Position numbers and translations under genes: made by a program. A DNA stretch of 7,662 nucleotides from CAWFFV01 sp963814985 (lineage in GTDB: Bacteria > Chloroflexota > Ktedonobacteria > Ktedonobacterales > Ktedonobacteraceae). Below the pieces are notes generated by a model, which was not told where the DNA came from, searched no databases, and saw only the letters and a program-made list of their open reading frames with translations. The stretch is taken from positions 1 to 7,662 of the forward strand of contig CAWFFV010000035.1 in NCBI GenBank assembly GCA_963814985.1. The letters run 5' to 3'. Below are positions 1 through 6,389 of this stretch, piece after piece; position 1 is the first letter of the stretch; each line of letters opens with the position of its first letter.

Positions 1-412
1 CATTGATGTCTATCATCGGCATCTTCGGTGGCATTCCTTGTGACACTTTTGTGACGATCCTCATGTAAGCTACAACCATCGTAGCTTTATGTAGTGCCTC
101 GGCCTCAAAGAGAGCTACCAATAGAACACAAAGGAACCATTAAAAGCTGATTAAGAAGGTACAGGAGGAAGAAGAAACACCATATTAGATTTACATAATA
201 GTAATAGTAATATTATAAGGACAAAGACGCAAAAGCTAGACAAAACCACCTGAATGAATATATACTAGAAAAAGGGAGATATGTCCATCAATGTGCCAAT
301 GGCTCTCCTCACCCATTCATACCTGAGTCTTCAAGCCGGAAGATATGGCTGATTAATAAGGAGAACATCAACGGCCCTGGTGACGATTAATTCCTATACG
401 TTCTATTCCAAA
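1..412. other. region without a convincing gene
   Basis: No frame on either strand is open for long. The first 68 bases on the plus strand read as a short hydrophobic stretch ending in TAA at 66-68, and the minus strand from 64 to 1 is also open; neither is long enough to call. A 7-bp hairpin (AAGCTAC at 67-73, GTAGCTT at 81-87, 7-nt loop) follows that TAA. Bases 180-220 are AT-rich with a short TAATAG-type repeat. An ATG at 281 preceded by AAAGGGAG starts a 23-codon frame (MSINVPMALLTHSYLSLQAG and three more residues) that, with one frame change, would continue to a TAA near 390. It could be a small gene or a remnant; I do not recognise it. Confidence 0.5.
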
Positions 413-1310
413 ATGACAACAATGACACATATCTGCAATTTTAAGAGTGCACCAAAACCGAAACGTGTCTTATATTCAAGGAAGGAAGTAAACGTGCTGC
501 GAAAAACATCTCTCGTTGGCTCCAGGCTTATCGTTACGCCATCATATCTATGACCGCTGTCATCGTTACACTGGCTTCCTCATTGCTCTTTCTCTCTCGT
601 GATATGGCCCCTCAGCTCCATGCCATTCTTGGCCCTAATCCCAATGTGAATAACCGAGGACAGGGTATTGCAAACGTTTACACACCTGCTCCTACTTCAA
701 CCCCACCTGTACCTACACCTACTAACCCACCTGTTATACCTACGCCTACTCCAAACCACCCATTACACCTACTCCTCCCGGACCCTACCGTTCACCTACA
801 CCTACCAACCAGCCCGCACCCACTGATACACCCACATCATCACCAGATGGCAATCTTATTCAGGATAGCAGCTTTGGAGCGAGCCGTAACCTTTGGGTCT
901 ATGGAGGAACAGCTCCACCAGCGCGTTTGCAACGGTAGAGAACACAAACTGGTAGCTATTCATTAAAGTTGGGATTGAGTAGCGGACAACAAGGTAGCTC
1001 CACAGCCTATCAAACTGGTGGTTAACCGGAGCAGGACGGCAAAACCGCTACGCTCAGCTTCTACTACTGGCCTGCCAGCAATGACTCTGGCACCTATGCC
1101 TGGCAGGAGGCAGATATTGTCGATAGCAACGGCAACATTATTCAGCAGCTTTTCGTGGATACGACCGATGATAACGGCTGGATTCTGTTGTCGTTTGATC
1201 TGTCATCTTCCGTGGGACAAACCATTGTTTCGGAATTCGGTTTCCTCCGGATCATGAGAACTCTAATGGTTACGCTTACTATACATATATGTATGTTTAA
1301 TGATGTGTAA
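413..1310 (+). pseudogene. broken gene: membrane-anchored, Pro/Thr-rich protein with C-terminal beta-sandwich (jelly-roll-like) domain
   Basis: Pieces in different frames read as one secreted or anchored protein. The basic N-terminus (KRAAKNISRW, about 499-528) precedes a hydrophobic segment (AIISMTAVIVTLASSLLFL, 541-597) that is a signal anchor. A Pro/Thr linker (TPAPTSTPPVPTPTNPPVIP) follows. Near 757-762 the frame changes, then reads on as PTPPGPYRSPTPTNQPAPTD and NLIQDSSFG to a TAG at 936-938. Two further frame changes give TVENTNW and then SYSLKLGLSSGQQGSSTAYQ; a TAA at 1023-1025 interrupts, and the same frame resumes with DGKTATLSFYYW, YAWQEADIVD, LFVDTTDDNGW and VGQTIVSEFG. A last change gives HENSNGYAYYTYMYV near 1253-1297. 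The SLKLG, LSFYYW and YMYV strands suggest a carbohydrate-binding-like beta sandwich, but that is inference and no named family is certain. Start is unsure: ATG at 413 or 422, or 550 within the open frame. Confidence 0.6.
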
Positions 1311-1335
1311 TTAAATGTCAAGCTAGGCAAAAGAG

Positions 1336-1488
1336 AGGATCACTTCCCAGATCTGCTCCCCACCTGCGGTGGCTGGCTCTTCTTTCTTTGTCGGTACAGA
1401 GTTTGCGGCGCAAACTCCACTGACAATAAAGCATAAGCGAAGGAGTCGCGACGCTGGAGAAATCCCAAAAAGGGGCCTGAGTAGTTAC
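1336..1488 (-). repeat. degenerate copy of the ~155-bp palindromic element, inverted relative to the copies near 6316-6605
   Basis: Its right end CCTGAGTAGTTAC (1476-1488) repeats the right end of the outer element (6593-6605). AAAAAGGGGCCTGAGTAGTT (about 1467-1486) matches the reverse complement of the inner element's left flank. CCTGCGGTGGCT (1363-1374) is the reverse complement of the AGCCACCGCAGG block found at 6570-6581. The core GTTTGCGGCGCAAAC (1401-1415) is identical to the core at 6467-6481 and sits in a perfect 9-bp-arm palindrome (1399-1417, centre 1408). The left end (about 1336-1349) is degraded, so that border is approximate. The minus-strand frame at 1318-1542 lies across the repeat and is not credible as a gene. 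Confidence 0.75.
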
Positions 1489-1694
1489 GGGTAATCGCAT
1501 CTTATTGACCCCGGCACACATATACACAGTTTTGGATAACACATATTTTACAATTTCGTTGTATACTTATGCTGGACGTTTTAATTCGTCTAGCATCGTC
1601 TGGACGCATCAGCACGTATCAAAACATGGGCACCGTGGAGCTATTCTATGAGTAAATGCTCGTATCTGGCTCTTGTTTCTTGTTAGAGGAAGAC
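1489..1694. promoter_or_regulatory. intergenic region ahead of the receiver-domain gene, with an imperfect hairpin
   Basis: This stretch holds a hairpin of TGCTGGACG (1570-1578) and CGTCTAGCA (1587-1595) around an 8-nt AT loop, with one G-T pair. A partial direct repeat of the arm (TCTGGACG) follows at 1600-1607. Such an arrangement could be an operator, but no well-spaced -35/-10 pair was found. An in-frame ATG at 1626 reads nine codons to a TAA at 1653-1655, then the same frame continues into the receiver-domain gene. Confidence 0.3.
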
Positions 1695-2380
1695 ATGAAC
1701 GACATATCTAAAAGGGAACAAGTAAAAAGGTGCCCAGCAATAATTCCGGAGATACGTGGAATGCGAAAATCTAGAGTTGGTCTGGCGGCAGGAGGCACCT
1801 CACCAGATGCAAACATACAGCCCACATTTCCTCGGCAGGTGCAACTTCCACAGCAGTACTTCACAAGCAACCTCTCATACTCAGCAATGGATACCATCAG
1901 ATCCTTCACATGTCATATCTTCAACCAAACCGCAAACCACAAAAAATACTTCAAGCCTCTCAGCTATCACCAGCCGTTTCAACCAGATCCGCAGGACAAA
2001 TTCATTCTCATTATTGATGACTCTCAAACAGTGCGCAAAATCGTTGAAGCATGCCTGCACAGAAAAAACTTCAAAGTCTGAAGCTTTGAGGATCGCATGG
2101 AGGCTATGGGCTGGCTGGCTAAACCCCAATCATACGTGCCTGATCTCATTATGCTCGATATTGTTCTTCCAAAGTTGGATGGCTATGAAGTTGCACGCCG
2201 TCTGAAAGCAAAACCGCAGTTTAGTAATACAGTAATCGTCGTGTTTACCAGTCGCGATAAAGTGTGATGGAGCGCCTTTAAAGGGCGCCTCAGCCAGGAG
2301 CAAAAGGCTACCTTACGAGCCATTTTAAGACACAAGAACTTCTGACCGTCATAGTATCTCACCTCGGCACATCCGCATAA
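1695..2380 (+). pseudogene. broken response-regulator receiver (CheY-like) gene
   Basis: A receiver domain is clear from about 1999: FILIIDDSQTVRKIVEACL carries the paired acidic residues after strand 1. PDLIMLDIVLPKLDGYEVAR (about 2138-2197) carries the phospho-acceptor Asp in LDIVLP, and VIVVFTSRD (about 2237-2263) holds the conserved Thr/Ser of strand 4. The end reads GAKGYLT then FKTQELLTVIVSHLGTSA, stopping at TAA 2378-2380. The usual TKPF motif is lost, but one missing A and one extra T at about 2318-2329 would restore it exactly. Breaks seen: an in-frame TGA at 2079-2081, and several one- or two-base shifts between 2263 and 2330. The chosen ATG follows AGAGGAAG. Residues 1-100 form a Ser/Thr/Gln-rich region with unclear frame. 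A working protein would act as a phosphorylation switch; no output domain is visible. Confidence 0.8.
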
Positions 2381-2452
2381 GAAACATTCTAAGGGATCTT
2401 CCGGTAGGTACTGACCTTTCGCAGAGAGCGCTTTTGCTAATAGGTATGAGTT

Positions 2453-2489
2453 AGCCGAAGAGGAGGAGGGATGTTCTCCTTCTTCGGCT
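2453..2489. terminator. hairpin between convergent receiver and transporter genes
   Basis: AGCCGAAG (2453-2460) pairs perfectly with CTTCGGCT (2482-2489), and after a small bulge AGGAG (2464-2468) pairs with CTCCT (2476-2480). It lies 72 bp past the receiver stop (2380) and 60 bp past the transporter stop (2550, other strand), where a bidirectional terminator would be expected. There is no clear T-tract on either side, so a classic intrinsic terminator is not proven. Confidence 0.4.
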
Positions 2490-2549
2490 GAGCTCACAGA
2501 TTGCGTGTGACCAGCAAAACCCAAATCTCACGGTTCCTTCGTGAATTTC

Positions 2550-3271
2550 TCACACAAGTGGAGTCTCCACAAGTAAGTGAGATGGCTCGCAATCACCCCA
2601 AGCTGGCCTACCAGCAATTGGAATGGTGGGCCATTGGCAGAGGCAGACCCCTGCAAGTGCATAGTACCAGGCCACCAGCCCGCATATAATGCCCAGCCAC
2701 GACCAACCATAAAGCTAGCAGTATTACCTCCTGCCAATTCTCCAATAGCCAGGAAGAAGATAGGTCAAAAACAAGAGGCCGAGGACGACGAGGAGCGCAA
2801 TATTGGTCCTAAAGTACCCAAAAACAGCACCGCAGTAAAAATCGTCCAACACAAGAAGAAAGAATCAGAGCGCAGAGCGGAGTGCACCCTCCAAATGAAC
2901 CACGTATGCATAGATCCAACTCCAGGGAGAAAGGTGACACCAAAAGCTCCCGAAAAAGCCATAGGCGGAGAAGATAGTCGCTGCAAGAGTGTTCTGTTTC
3001 CTAAACTCAGGCAGCCCTACGAGAGTTTGAACAATACCTTACCATAGAAAAGAGCAGCTCCAACAGCGAGATTGATGCCCACACCGTGAGAAGGAACAAT
3101 AAAAGCCCGCATAGCTAGCGCCAAGAATGGCAGTGGTGAACGCCAGAGCGCTCATCCCAAGCAAATCGGACTCGCTATAGTACTCACTACAGGTTCGACA
3201 TGTTCACGACCTACTTGAGAAACATAGTGATACAGGTTGGAATCTCCACCTTTCACTGAGAGATGAACCAT
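2550..3271 (-). pseudogene. broken GPR1/FUN34/YaaH-family acetate (monocarboxylate) transporter
   Basis: On the minus strand, pieces from all three frames assemble in order into a six-helix member of the GPR1/FUN34/YaaH (acetate uptake transporter) family. They are: N-terminal tail EHVEPVVSTIASPICLG; MSALAFTTAILGASYAGF; IVPSHGVGINLAVGAALFYG; GIVQTLVGLPEFRKQNTLAA followed by TIFSAYGFF; GVTFLPGVGS; CWTIFTAVLFLGT; RTNIALLVVLGLLFLTY; FFLAIGELAGGNTASFMV; WALYAG; LVAWYYALAGVC. PSHG, LFYGG-like, EFR-NT-AT-SAYG and AWYYALAG are family landmarks. Seven one- or two-base indels (about 3155, 3104, 3042, 2947, 2812, 2757, 2680) break the frame. About 240 codons fits the family. The ATG at 3271 starts a frame running cleanly into the tail, but has no obvious ribosome binding site. 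Working relatives move acetate or succinate across the cytoplasmic membrane. Confidence 0.85.
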
Positions 3272-3401
3272 GCAACAATATTTTCAGGAAGGGTGCAGTG
3301 ACTGAAAATGGCACTGGGCACCACTCGATGCCGAGGAAAACCAATGCAGAGAGAGCAAAAGTTTAATCTCCCAGTGCATTGCACAACAGTAAAGTAATCA
3401 C

Positions 3402-3436
3402 ATAAATACACTATCGTTTGGCGATAGTCTATTTAT
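3402..3436. promoter_or_regulatory. 35-bp operator-like palindrome over the transporter promoter
   Basis: ATAAATACACTATCG (3402-3416) and CGATAGTCTATTTAT (3422-3436) are inverted repeats with 14 of 15 positions paired (only C3409/C3429 mismatched) around TTTGG. The right arm overlaps the minus-strand -10 box (3432-3437) and the rest covers the expected transcription start. A dimeric repressor bound here would block RNA polymerase; the type of regulator cannot be told from sequence. Confidence 0.6.
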
Positions 3437-3460
3437 AGCATGGAAGATGCATGATGTCAA
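3432..3460 (-). promoter_or_regulatory. sigma-70-type promoter of the acetate-transporter gene
   Basis: On the minus strand TTGACA (3460-3455) and TATAAA (3437-3432) are separated by exactly 17 bp. The match to the housekeeping consensus is 6/6 and 5/6. Transcription would start near 3425 and leave an untranslated leader of about 150 nt before the ATG at 3271. Confidence 0.7.
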
Positions 3461-3493
3461 GCGCAACTGTTCGTTACCAAAGAGACACTCCTA

Positions 3494-3598
3494 CTAATAC
3501 ATCACATTTTCACCGTATTCGGATAGAGCAGTGGCTCCAATAGTACCAATTAGGAGAAAAACAGTGTAGAAGACAGATAAAAAGCGTGATATTCTTTA
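3494..3598 (-). other. short hydrophobic reading frame, possible gene remnant
   Basis: On the minus strand a frame of about 32 codons ends at TAG (3496-3494) and reads FLSVFYTVFLLIGTIGATAL followed by SEYGENVMY. It looks like one transmembrane helix and its flank. No start codon with a ribosome binding site is visible and it backs onto the upstream region of the gene at 3611. It could be the tail of a lost membrane protein or chance. Confidence 0.25.
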
Positions 3599-3610
3599 AA
3601 GGAGGGTACA

Positions 3611-3835
3611 ATGAAATATTATATTACTTATCGCATCACACATCCTCAGTATACCCCTACGACAGCGACAGGTGTAGTCAGAGCCCGTGGATTCCAGAAG
3701 TTGAAGAAGCCCATTCAGGCAAGAGGGATTAAGAAATGGAAGACACAAGACTACGCTGTCGAGATTTTAAAGAGAATTTGCCAGCATCGAAGATTTTCAA
3801 CGCATTCGCGTCGAAGGAACACACTAACAGAATAA
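3611..3835 (+). CDS. small hypothetical protein, 74 codons as read
   Basis: The start is well supported: AAAGGAGGG at 3598-3606 is a near-perfect ribosome binding site, 4-5 nt before the ATG. The protein begins MKYYITYRITHPQYTPTTAT, then becomes Lys/Arg-rich (KKPIQARGIKKWKTQDYAVE), and I do not recognise it. The last 20 residues look wrong (HRRFSTHSRRR). A different frame over the same bases reads FASIEDFQRIRVEGTH and stops at TAA 3825-3827, which is more protein-like, so one shift near 3770-3780 probably altered the C-terminus. A small shift around 3690 (frame reading PEVEEAHSG) may also exist. No signal peptide or membrane segment. No clear promoter was found between it and 3496. Confidence 0.55.
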   Translation: MKYYITYRITHPQYTPTTATGVVRARGFQKLKKPIQARGIKKWKTQDYAVEILKRICQHRRFSTHSRRRNTLTE

Positions 3836-3859
3836 AAGTACCAAATCTCAGGATACCCC

Positions 3860-3888
3860 TTGACAAATATCGCATCTATGTGTAAAAT
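3860..3888 (+). promoter_or_regulatory. strong sigma-70-type promoter ahead of the phasin-like gene
   Basis: TTGACA (3860-3865) and TAAAAT (3883-3888) are spaced by 17 bp, matching the consensus at 6/6 and 5/6. It lies just past the small gene ending at 3835. Transcription from about 3895 would give a leader of about 180 nt to the ATG at 4077, or 12 nt to a possible ATG at 3907. Confidence 0.7.
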
Positions 3889-3906
3889 GCATGTGAGTGT
3901 TAATTA

Positions 3907-4076
3907 ATGGATACTACAGTAAGCATAGACACAGTTCGAAGCATAGAGATGTATATTGATAACTTATTGGGCAGAAGAGACATTTGAGTCGAAGGTTGCT
4001 CAAGCACAAAACCACATGAGCAATATCATGTGTCTGAAACGAAGGGCCAGGCAAAAGGAAAGGAAAGGAAATAACA
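3907..4076 (+). other. leader region or remnant of a short gene before the phasin-like gene
   Basis: An ATG at 3907, 12 nt past the expected transcription start, opens MDTTVSIDTVRSIEMYIDNL and stops after 26 codons (TGA 3985-3987). A second frame over 3956-4070 reads YWAEETFESKVAQAQNHMSN and then becomes Lys/Arg-rich. The two might be one small helical protein broken by a frameshift, or this may be an untranslated leader. No ribosome binding site supports the ATG at 3907. Confidence 0.25.
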
Positions 4077-4407
4077 ATGATCAACAACACGATCAACGAC
4101 GCGACATGGAGTCTGAGCAAAGTCTTTCCAGGAAGCAAATCAGGCAATCACAGACAATGCTGTTGCGATACAAGAACAGAATGTACACTTAGCCCAAAGT
4201 ATTTTCGTCAAAGGGATCGAAGTACTCAAGAAGAATACTCTGAGCACCCGTACCTTAACCAGGGAATTAGTTGAGCAAACCGAGAAACAACAAGCTGCTC
4301 TTCAGGCATTAGCCCATGAGGCTGTAGATGCATACGTAGAGTTCCTCTATGCCCCACTCTCTTACTACAAAGAGGCCGTCGAATTTGCAGAGACAGCGGC
4401 TAAGTAA
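4077..4407 (+). pseudogene. phasin-like short helical protein, one frameshift
   Basis: The ATG at 4077 follows AGGAAAGGAA (4061-4070) at 6 nt. The first frame reads MINNTINDATWSLSK. After one extra base near 4117-4121 the downstream frame reads SFQEANQAITDNAVAIQEQN, VHLAQSIFVKGIEVLKK, TLTRELVEQTEKQQAALQAL, AHEAVDAYVEFLYAPLSYYK and EAVEFAETAAK, ending at TAA 4405-4407. Repaired, it is about 110 residues, almost wholly amphipathic helix rich in Ala, Glu, Gln and Leu with no signal peptide. Size and composition resemble phasin-type proteins that coat polyhydroxyalkanoate granules; this is inference, and another coiled-coil protein is possible. The uninterrupted frame to 4274 is the wrong one after about 4120. 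It probably uses the promoter at 3860. Confidence 0.55.
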
Positions 4408-4416
4408 AGTAACCGT

Positions 4417-4463
4417 CTGCAATGCTTTCATATGGAAACCCTCATCATGTGAAAGCATTGCAG
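4417..4463. terminator. 18-bp-arm hairpin between convergent genes
   Basis: CTGCAATGCTTTCATATG (4417-4434) pairs with CATGTGAAAGCATTGCAG (4446-4463) through 17 Watson-Crick pairs and one T-G pair, with an 11-nt loop. It starts 9 nt after the phasin-like stop and ends 45 nt before the end of the minus-strand dimethylformamidase-like gene. The place suits a bidirectional terminator, although no T-run follows on either strand. Confidence 0.5.
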
Positions 4464-4508
4464 TTCATGTCTCACTTTGCCTAAAGTGACGTATGACGAA
4501 CAGCCAGC

Positions 4509-5429
4509 TCATCCATCACATTTGCCAATAATTTTGCCATGCCAGGTACAACCTGGCTCTTTCCCAGTGCAGGAGCTATCCGTATGAAGTCGATAATTAT
4601 CAAGGCTGATAGCCCAGTAGATAGAGCCTGTAGCAAAAACGAAAGCGCCTGATGGAGCAATATAATAGGTAGTATTGCTGAAGTCGGGCTTATTGTTATT
4701 CGTTACTGTGGGAGACGTACCTATAACCTGTAACCCTGAAGGCGTAAATCCATTATCGAAGACGCGATCCCATTCATATCCCACAAAGTCACAACCATAC
4801 TGCGCTCCCCTTCTCAGGTCAGTTCCACTCAAAAGAGAGCTTTTTGTCTGGGAACTGATCTGCCATGAAAAGCCCCACTGTTGATGGGTCAGATTAGAAT
4901 ACATAATACCGATCAGAGCATTCTCAGGACGGTGAAGAACGGGATCCCGCCAGAGGGCTGTTACACGAGTATTATCCTTACCATAGAACGGATCTGACGC
5001 GAGTGTACCATCGTCTGATGACACTTTATAACAGATAATGGTTCTATTCGGCTTACCAGCACTATCTGGCCCAAAACGCATTTGCCAATAGGCAGCATCC
5101 GCTCCCAAAAAAGCCAGATTTACACCCTGATCACGCGCATATTCTACACCATCGCGCATCTCTTTTGTCCAATATTCATCATGACCAATTGAGAGATAGG
5201 CCCGGTGTTGTAGTAGCTGTCCAGGATTTGTATGTAAATCGACGCTACTGATATAGGAGAGATCATAGCCCTGTCTCTCCATCCAACGAATTGCATTTAT
5301 TTCATATACAAGTACCTGACTCGACCCCTGTCCTGAGGTATAGGGTCGATCAAACGATACCTCCTGACCTCGTGGTAGGGCTGCATTTTCTCCTATATGG
5401 GCACTGCTATCTGCATCGTAGAGACTAAT
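4509..5429 (-). CDS. C-terminal part of a dimethylformamidase-like protein (downstream of a frameshift)
   Basis: This is the second half of the gene begun at 6094, now in another frame. It is coding from ISLYDADSSAHIGENAALPR (from 5429) through the first in-frame ATG at 5282 to the stop at 4509. Features shared with the N,N-dimethylformamidase beta-subunit-like family are LSIGHDEYW (about residues 79-87 of this half) and LAFLGADAAYWQMRF. Later come GKDNTRVTALWRDP, a Cys-containing segment (GAQYGCDFVGYEWDRVFDNG), GAFVFATGSIYWA, and a C-terminus with three Cys (CTGKEPGC and GKC). In true dimethylformamidase the large subunit binds catalytic iron and hydrolyses dimethylformamide. Secreted relatives like this one have no proven substrate, so the enzyme activity should not be assumed. 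It could be made alone only by internal initiation at 5282. Confidence 0.8.
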   Translation of the reverse strand: MSLYDADSSAHIGENAALPRGQEVSFDRPYTSGQGSSQVLVYEINAIRWMERQGYDLSYISSVDLHTNPGQLLQHRAYLSIGHDEYWTKEMRDGVEYARDQGVNLAFLGADAAYWQMRFGPDSAGKPNRTIICYKVSSDDGTLASDPFYGKDNTRVTALWRDPVLHRPENALIGIMYSNLTHQQWGFSWQISSQTKSSLLSGTDLRRGAQYGCDFVGYEWDRVFDNGFTPSGLQVIGTSPTVTNNNKPDFSNTTYYIAPSGAFVFATGSIYWAISLDNYRLHTDSSCTGKEPGCTWHGKIIGKCDG

Positions 5430-6094
5430 CCCCCCCAGTCATTGTATGCAGCATAGGTTGTATCGGCGGTGCAGACCACATATTGTGAGTGTGTATTGCC
5501 AAGAACATCAAACGGTACATAAGTTTCTAAGCCATGCTGCAGCTCCGTAAATTTAGCCAGGTAAACACCTGTCACCCAGTCAGGTGGCACTTCGACCGTG
5601 TAGGAAGGTTGCCAATTTGCCTCAACAAGGCCCACCTTGTGGTTTATACTGCATGAATGACAATCAACTAAGGTTTGTGTATCCAGGTTATAATAACCTT
5701 GTGCATGCCCTGTCAAGGTCACCGTCAAGGCCATCAACCTCCCACCACTTCCACCATACCATCCCATTCGGTAGATATCTACTGAATATTGTACGCCTTC
5801 ATACTCCGTACTGACATAGAACGTTATCGTTTGTCCTACTGCCACAGAAGTTGCACCTGCATAAGCCTGTATTTGTATAGAGGCCTCCCTCTGTACGGGA
5901 ATTTCCCACTTACTTGTACCCAATTGGGCATTCTCACTCATAATCACATTACTTGTCGTCTTCGTTGCTTGTGTGCTCAATCGAACAGGACTATTTGCAT
6001 GCGAAAGCTGCAAACCTGGGGCAAAGAGAACAACCATTATACTTCCAACCAACGCAAAGACCACTACAGTGATCACCACACTCCACTGTCTCAC
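5393..6094 (-). CDS. N-terminal part of a secreted/anchored dimethylformamidase-like protein (frameshifted)
   Basis: The start is GTG at 6094-6092, with GGAGGT (6103-6098) only 3 nt upstream; no better in-frame start exists. Residues about 5-27 (SVVITVVVFALVGSIMVVLF) form a signal peptide or membrane anchor, followed by a polar stretch. From about residue 70 the family's N-terminal beta domain begins: IQAYAGATSVAVGQTITFYV, VDIYRMGWYGGSGGRLM, VPPDWVTGVYLAKFTE and TTYAAYNDWGG. At the G-run (C7 on the plus strand, 5430-5436) one base is missing. The frame therefore ends in LVSTMQIAVPI at 5393, where family members continue WGG-SLY. One added G would join it to the half at 4509-5429, giving about 528 residues. 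It is the downstream partner of the hydrolase at 6608-7662 on the same strand. Confidence 0.8.
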   Translation of the reverse strand: MRQWSVVITVVVFALVGSIMVVLFAPGLQLSHANSPVRLSTQATKTTSNVIMSENAQLGTSKWEIPVQREASIQIQAYAGATSVAVGQTITFYVSTEYEGVQYSVDIYRMGWYGGSGGRLMALTVTLTGHAQGYYNLDTQTLVDCHSCSINHKVGLVEANWQPSYTVEVPPDWVTGVYLAKFTELQHGLETYVPFDVLGNTHSQYVVCTADTTYAAYNDWGGLVSTMQIAVPI

Positions 6095-6097
6095 ACT

Positions 6098-6103
6098 ACC
6101 TCC
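6098..6103 (-). promoter_or_regulatory. ribosome binding site fixing the GTG start of the dimethylformamidase-like gene
   Basis: GGAGGT on the minus strand lies just before the GTG at 6094. The spacing (3 nt after GGAGGT, 4 after GGAGG) is shorter than usual but no other in-frame start has any ribosome binding site. Confidence 0.55.
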
Positions 6104-6209
6104 AAATTAAGACTAGGATTTAAAAACATCTGAACAGTTACCATTATTAACGTAAATAGTCATCTATAGTATGCTTTGCTAGCATTAAAATACCATTATT
6201 TTATATATT

Positions 6210-6239
6210 TATATATTTGAAATAGTAGATGTAATTCAA
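6210..6239 (-). promoter_or_regulatory. possible promoter of the dimethylformamidase-like gene
   Basis: On the minus strand TTGAAT (6239-6234) and TATATA (6215-6210) are 18 bp apart inside a very AT-rich tract (about 6185-6260). The leader to the GTG at 6094 would be about 110 nt. AT-rich DNA yields such boxes by chance, so this is weak. Confidence 0.3.
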
Positions 6240-6389
6240 ATTACTGTATCGCCTATTTAACGATAATCTTATCAGTTATTACCTGTAAGAAGGGTAAAAT
6301 GTTCTGGTCGTAAACGTAACTACTCAGCCCCCCAGTTCCAGATTCCTCAGCGCCGATGGCGCTTCGCAGGCCATTCATGAGTCATTCCG

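Noticed and set aside
180..225. Tandem TAATAG repeat as a microsatellite or origin
   Set aside because: There are only about two and a half units in an AT-rich stretch, with no DnaA-box cluster seen.
1318..1542. Minus-strand open frame of 74 codons
   Set aside because: It spans the degenerate repeat copy and shows no protein-like features or ribosome binding site.
1756..2205. Plus-strand open frame of 149 codons
   Set aside because: It is a second frame over the receiver gene. Its Ser/Thr-rich first part may be partly real linker, but it runs out of frame through the receiver core.
2183..2524. Minus-strand open frame of 113 codons with a Cys pair
   Set aside because: It is antisense to the receiver domain, whose motifs (LDIVLPKLDGYEVAR, VFTSRD) are unmistakable on the plus strand, and it also reads through the hairpin at 2453-2489.
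2577..3047. Plus-strand open frame of 156 codons
   Set aside because: It is antisense to the acetate-transporter pieces; the plus product is a basic, Pro/Lys-rich sequence typical of the reverse of hydrophobic helices.
5789..6133. Plus-strand open frame of 114 codons
   Set aside because: It is antisense to the signal peptide and N-terminal domain of the dimethylformamidase-like protein.
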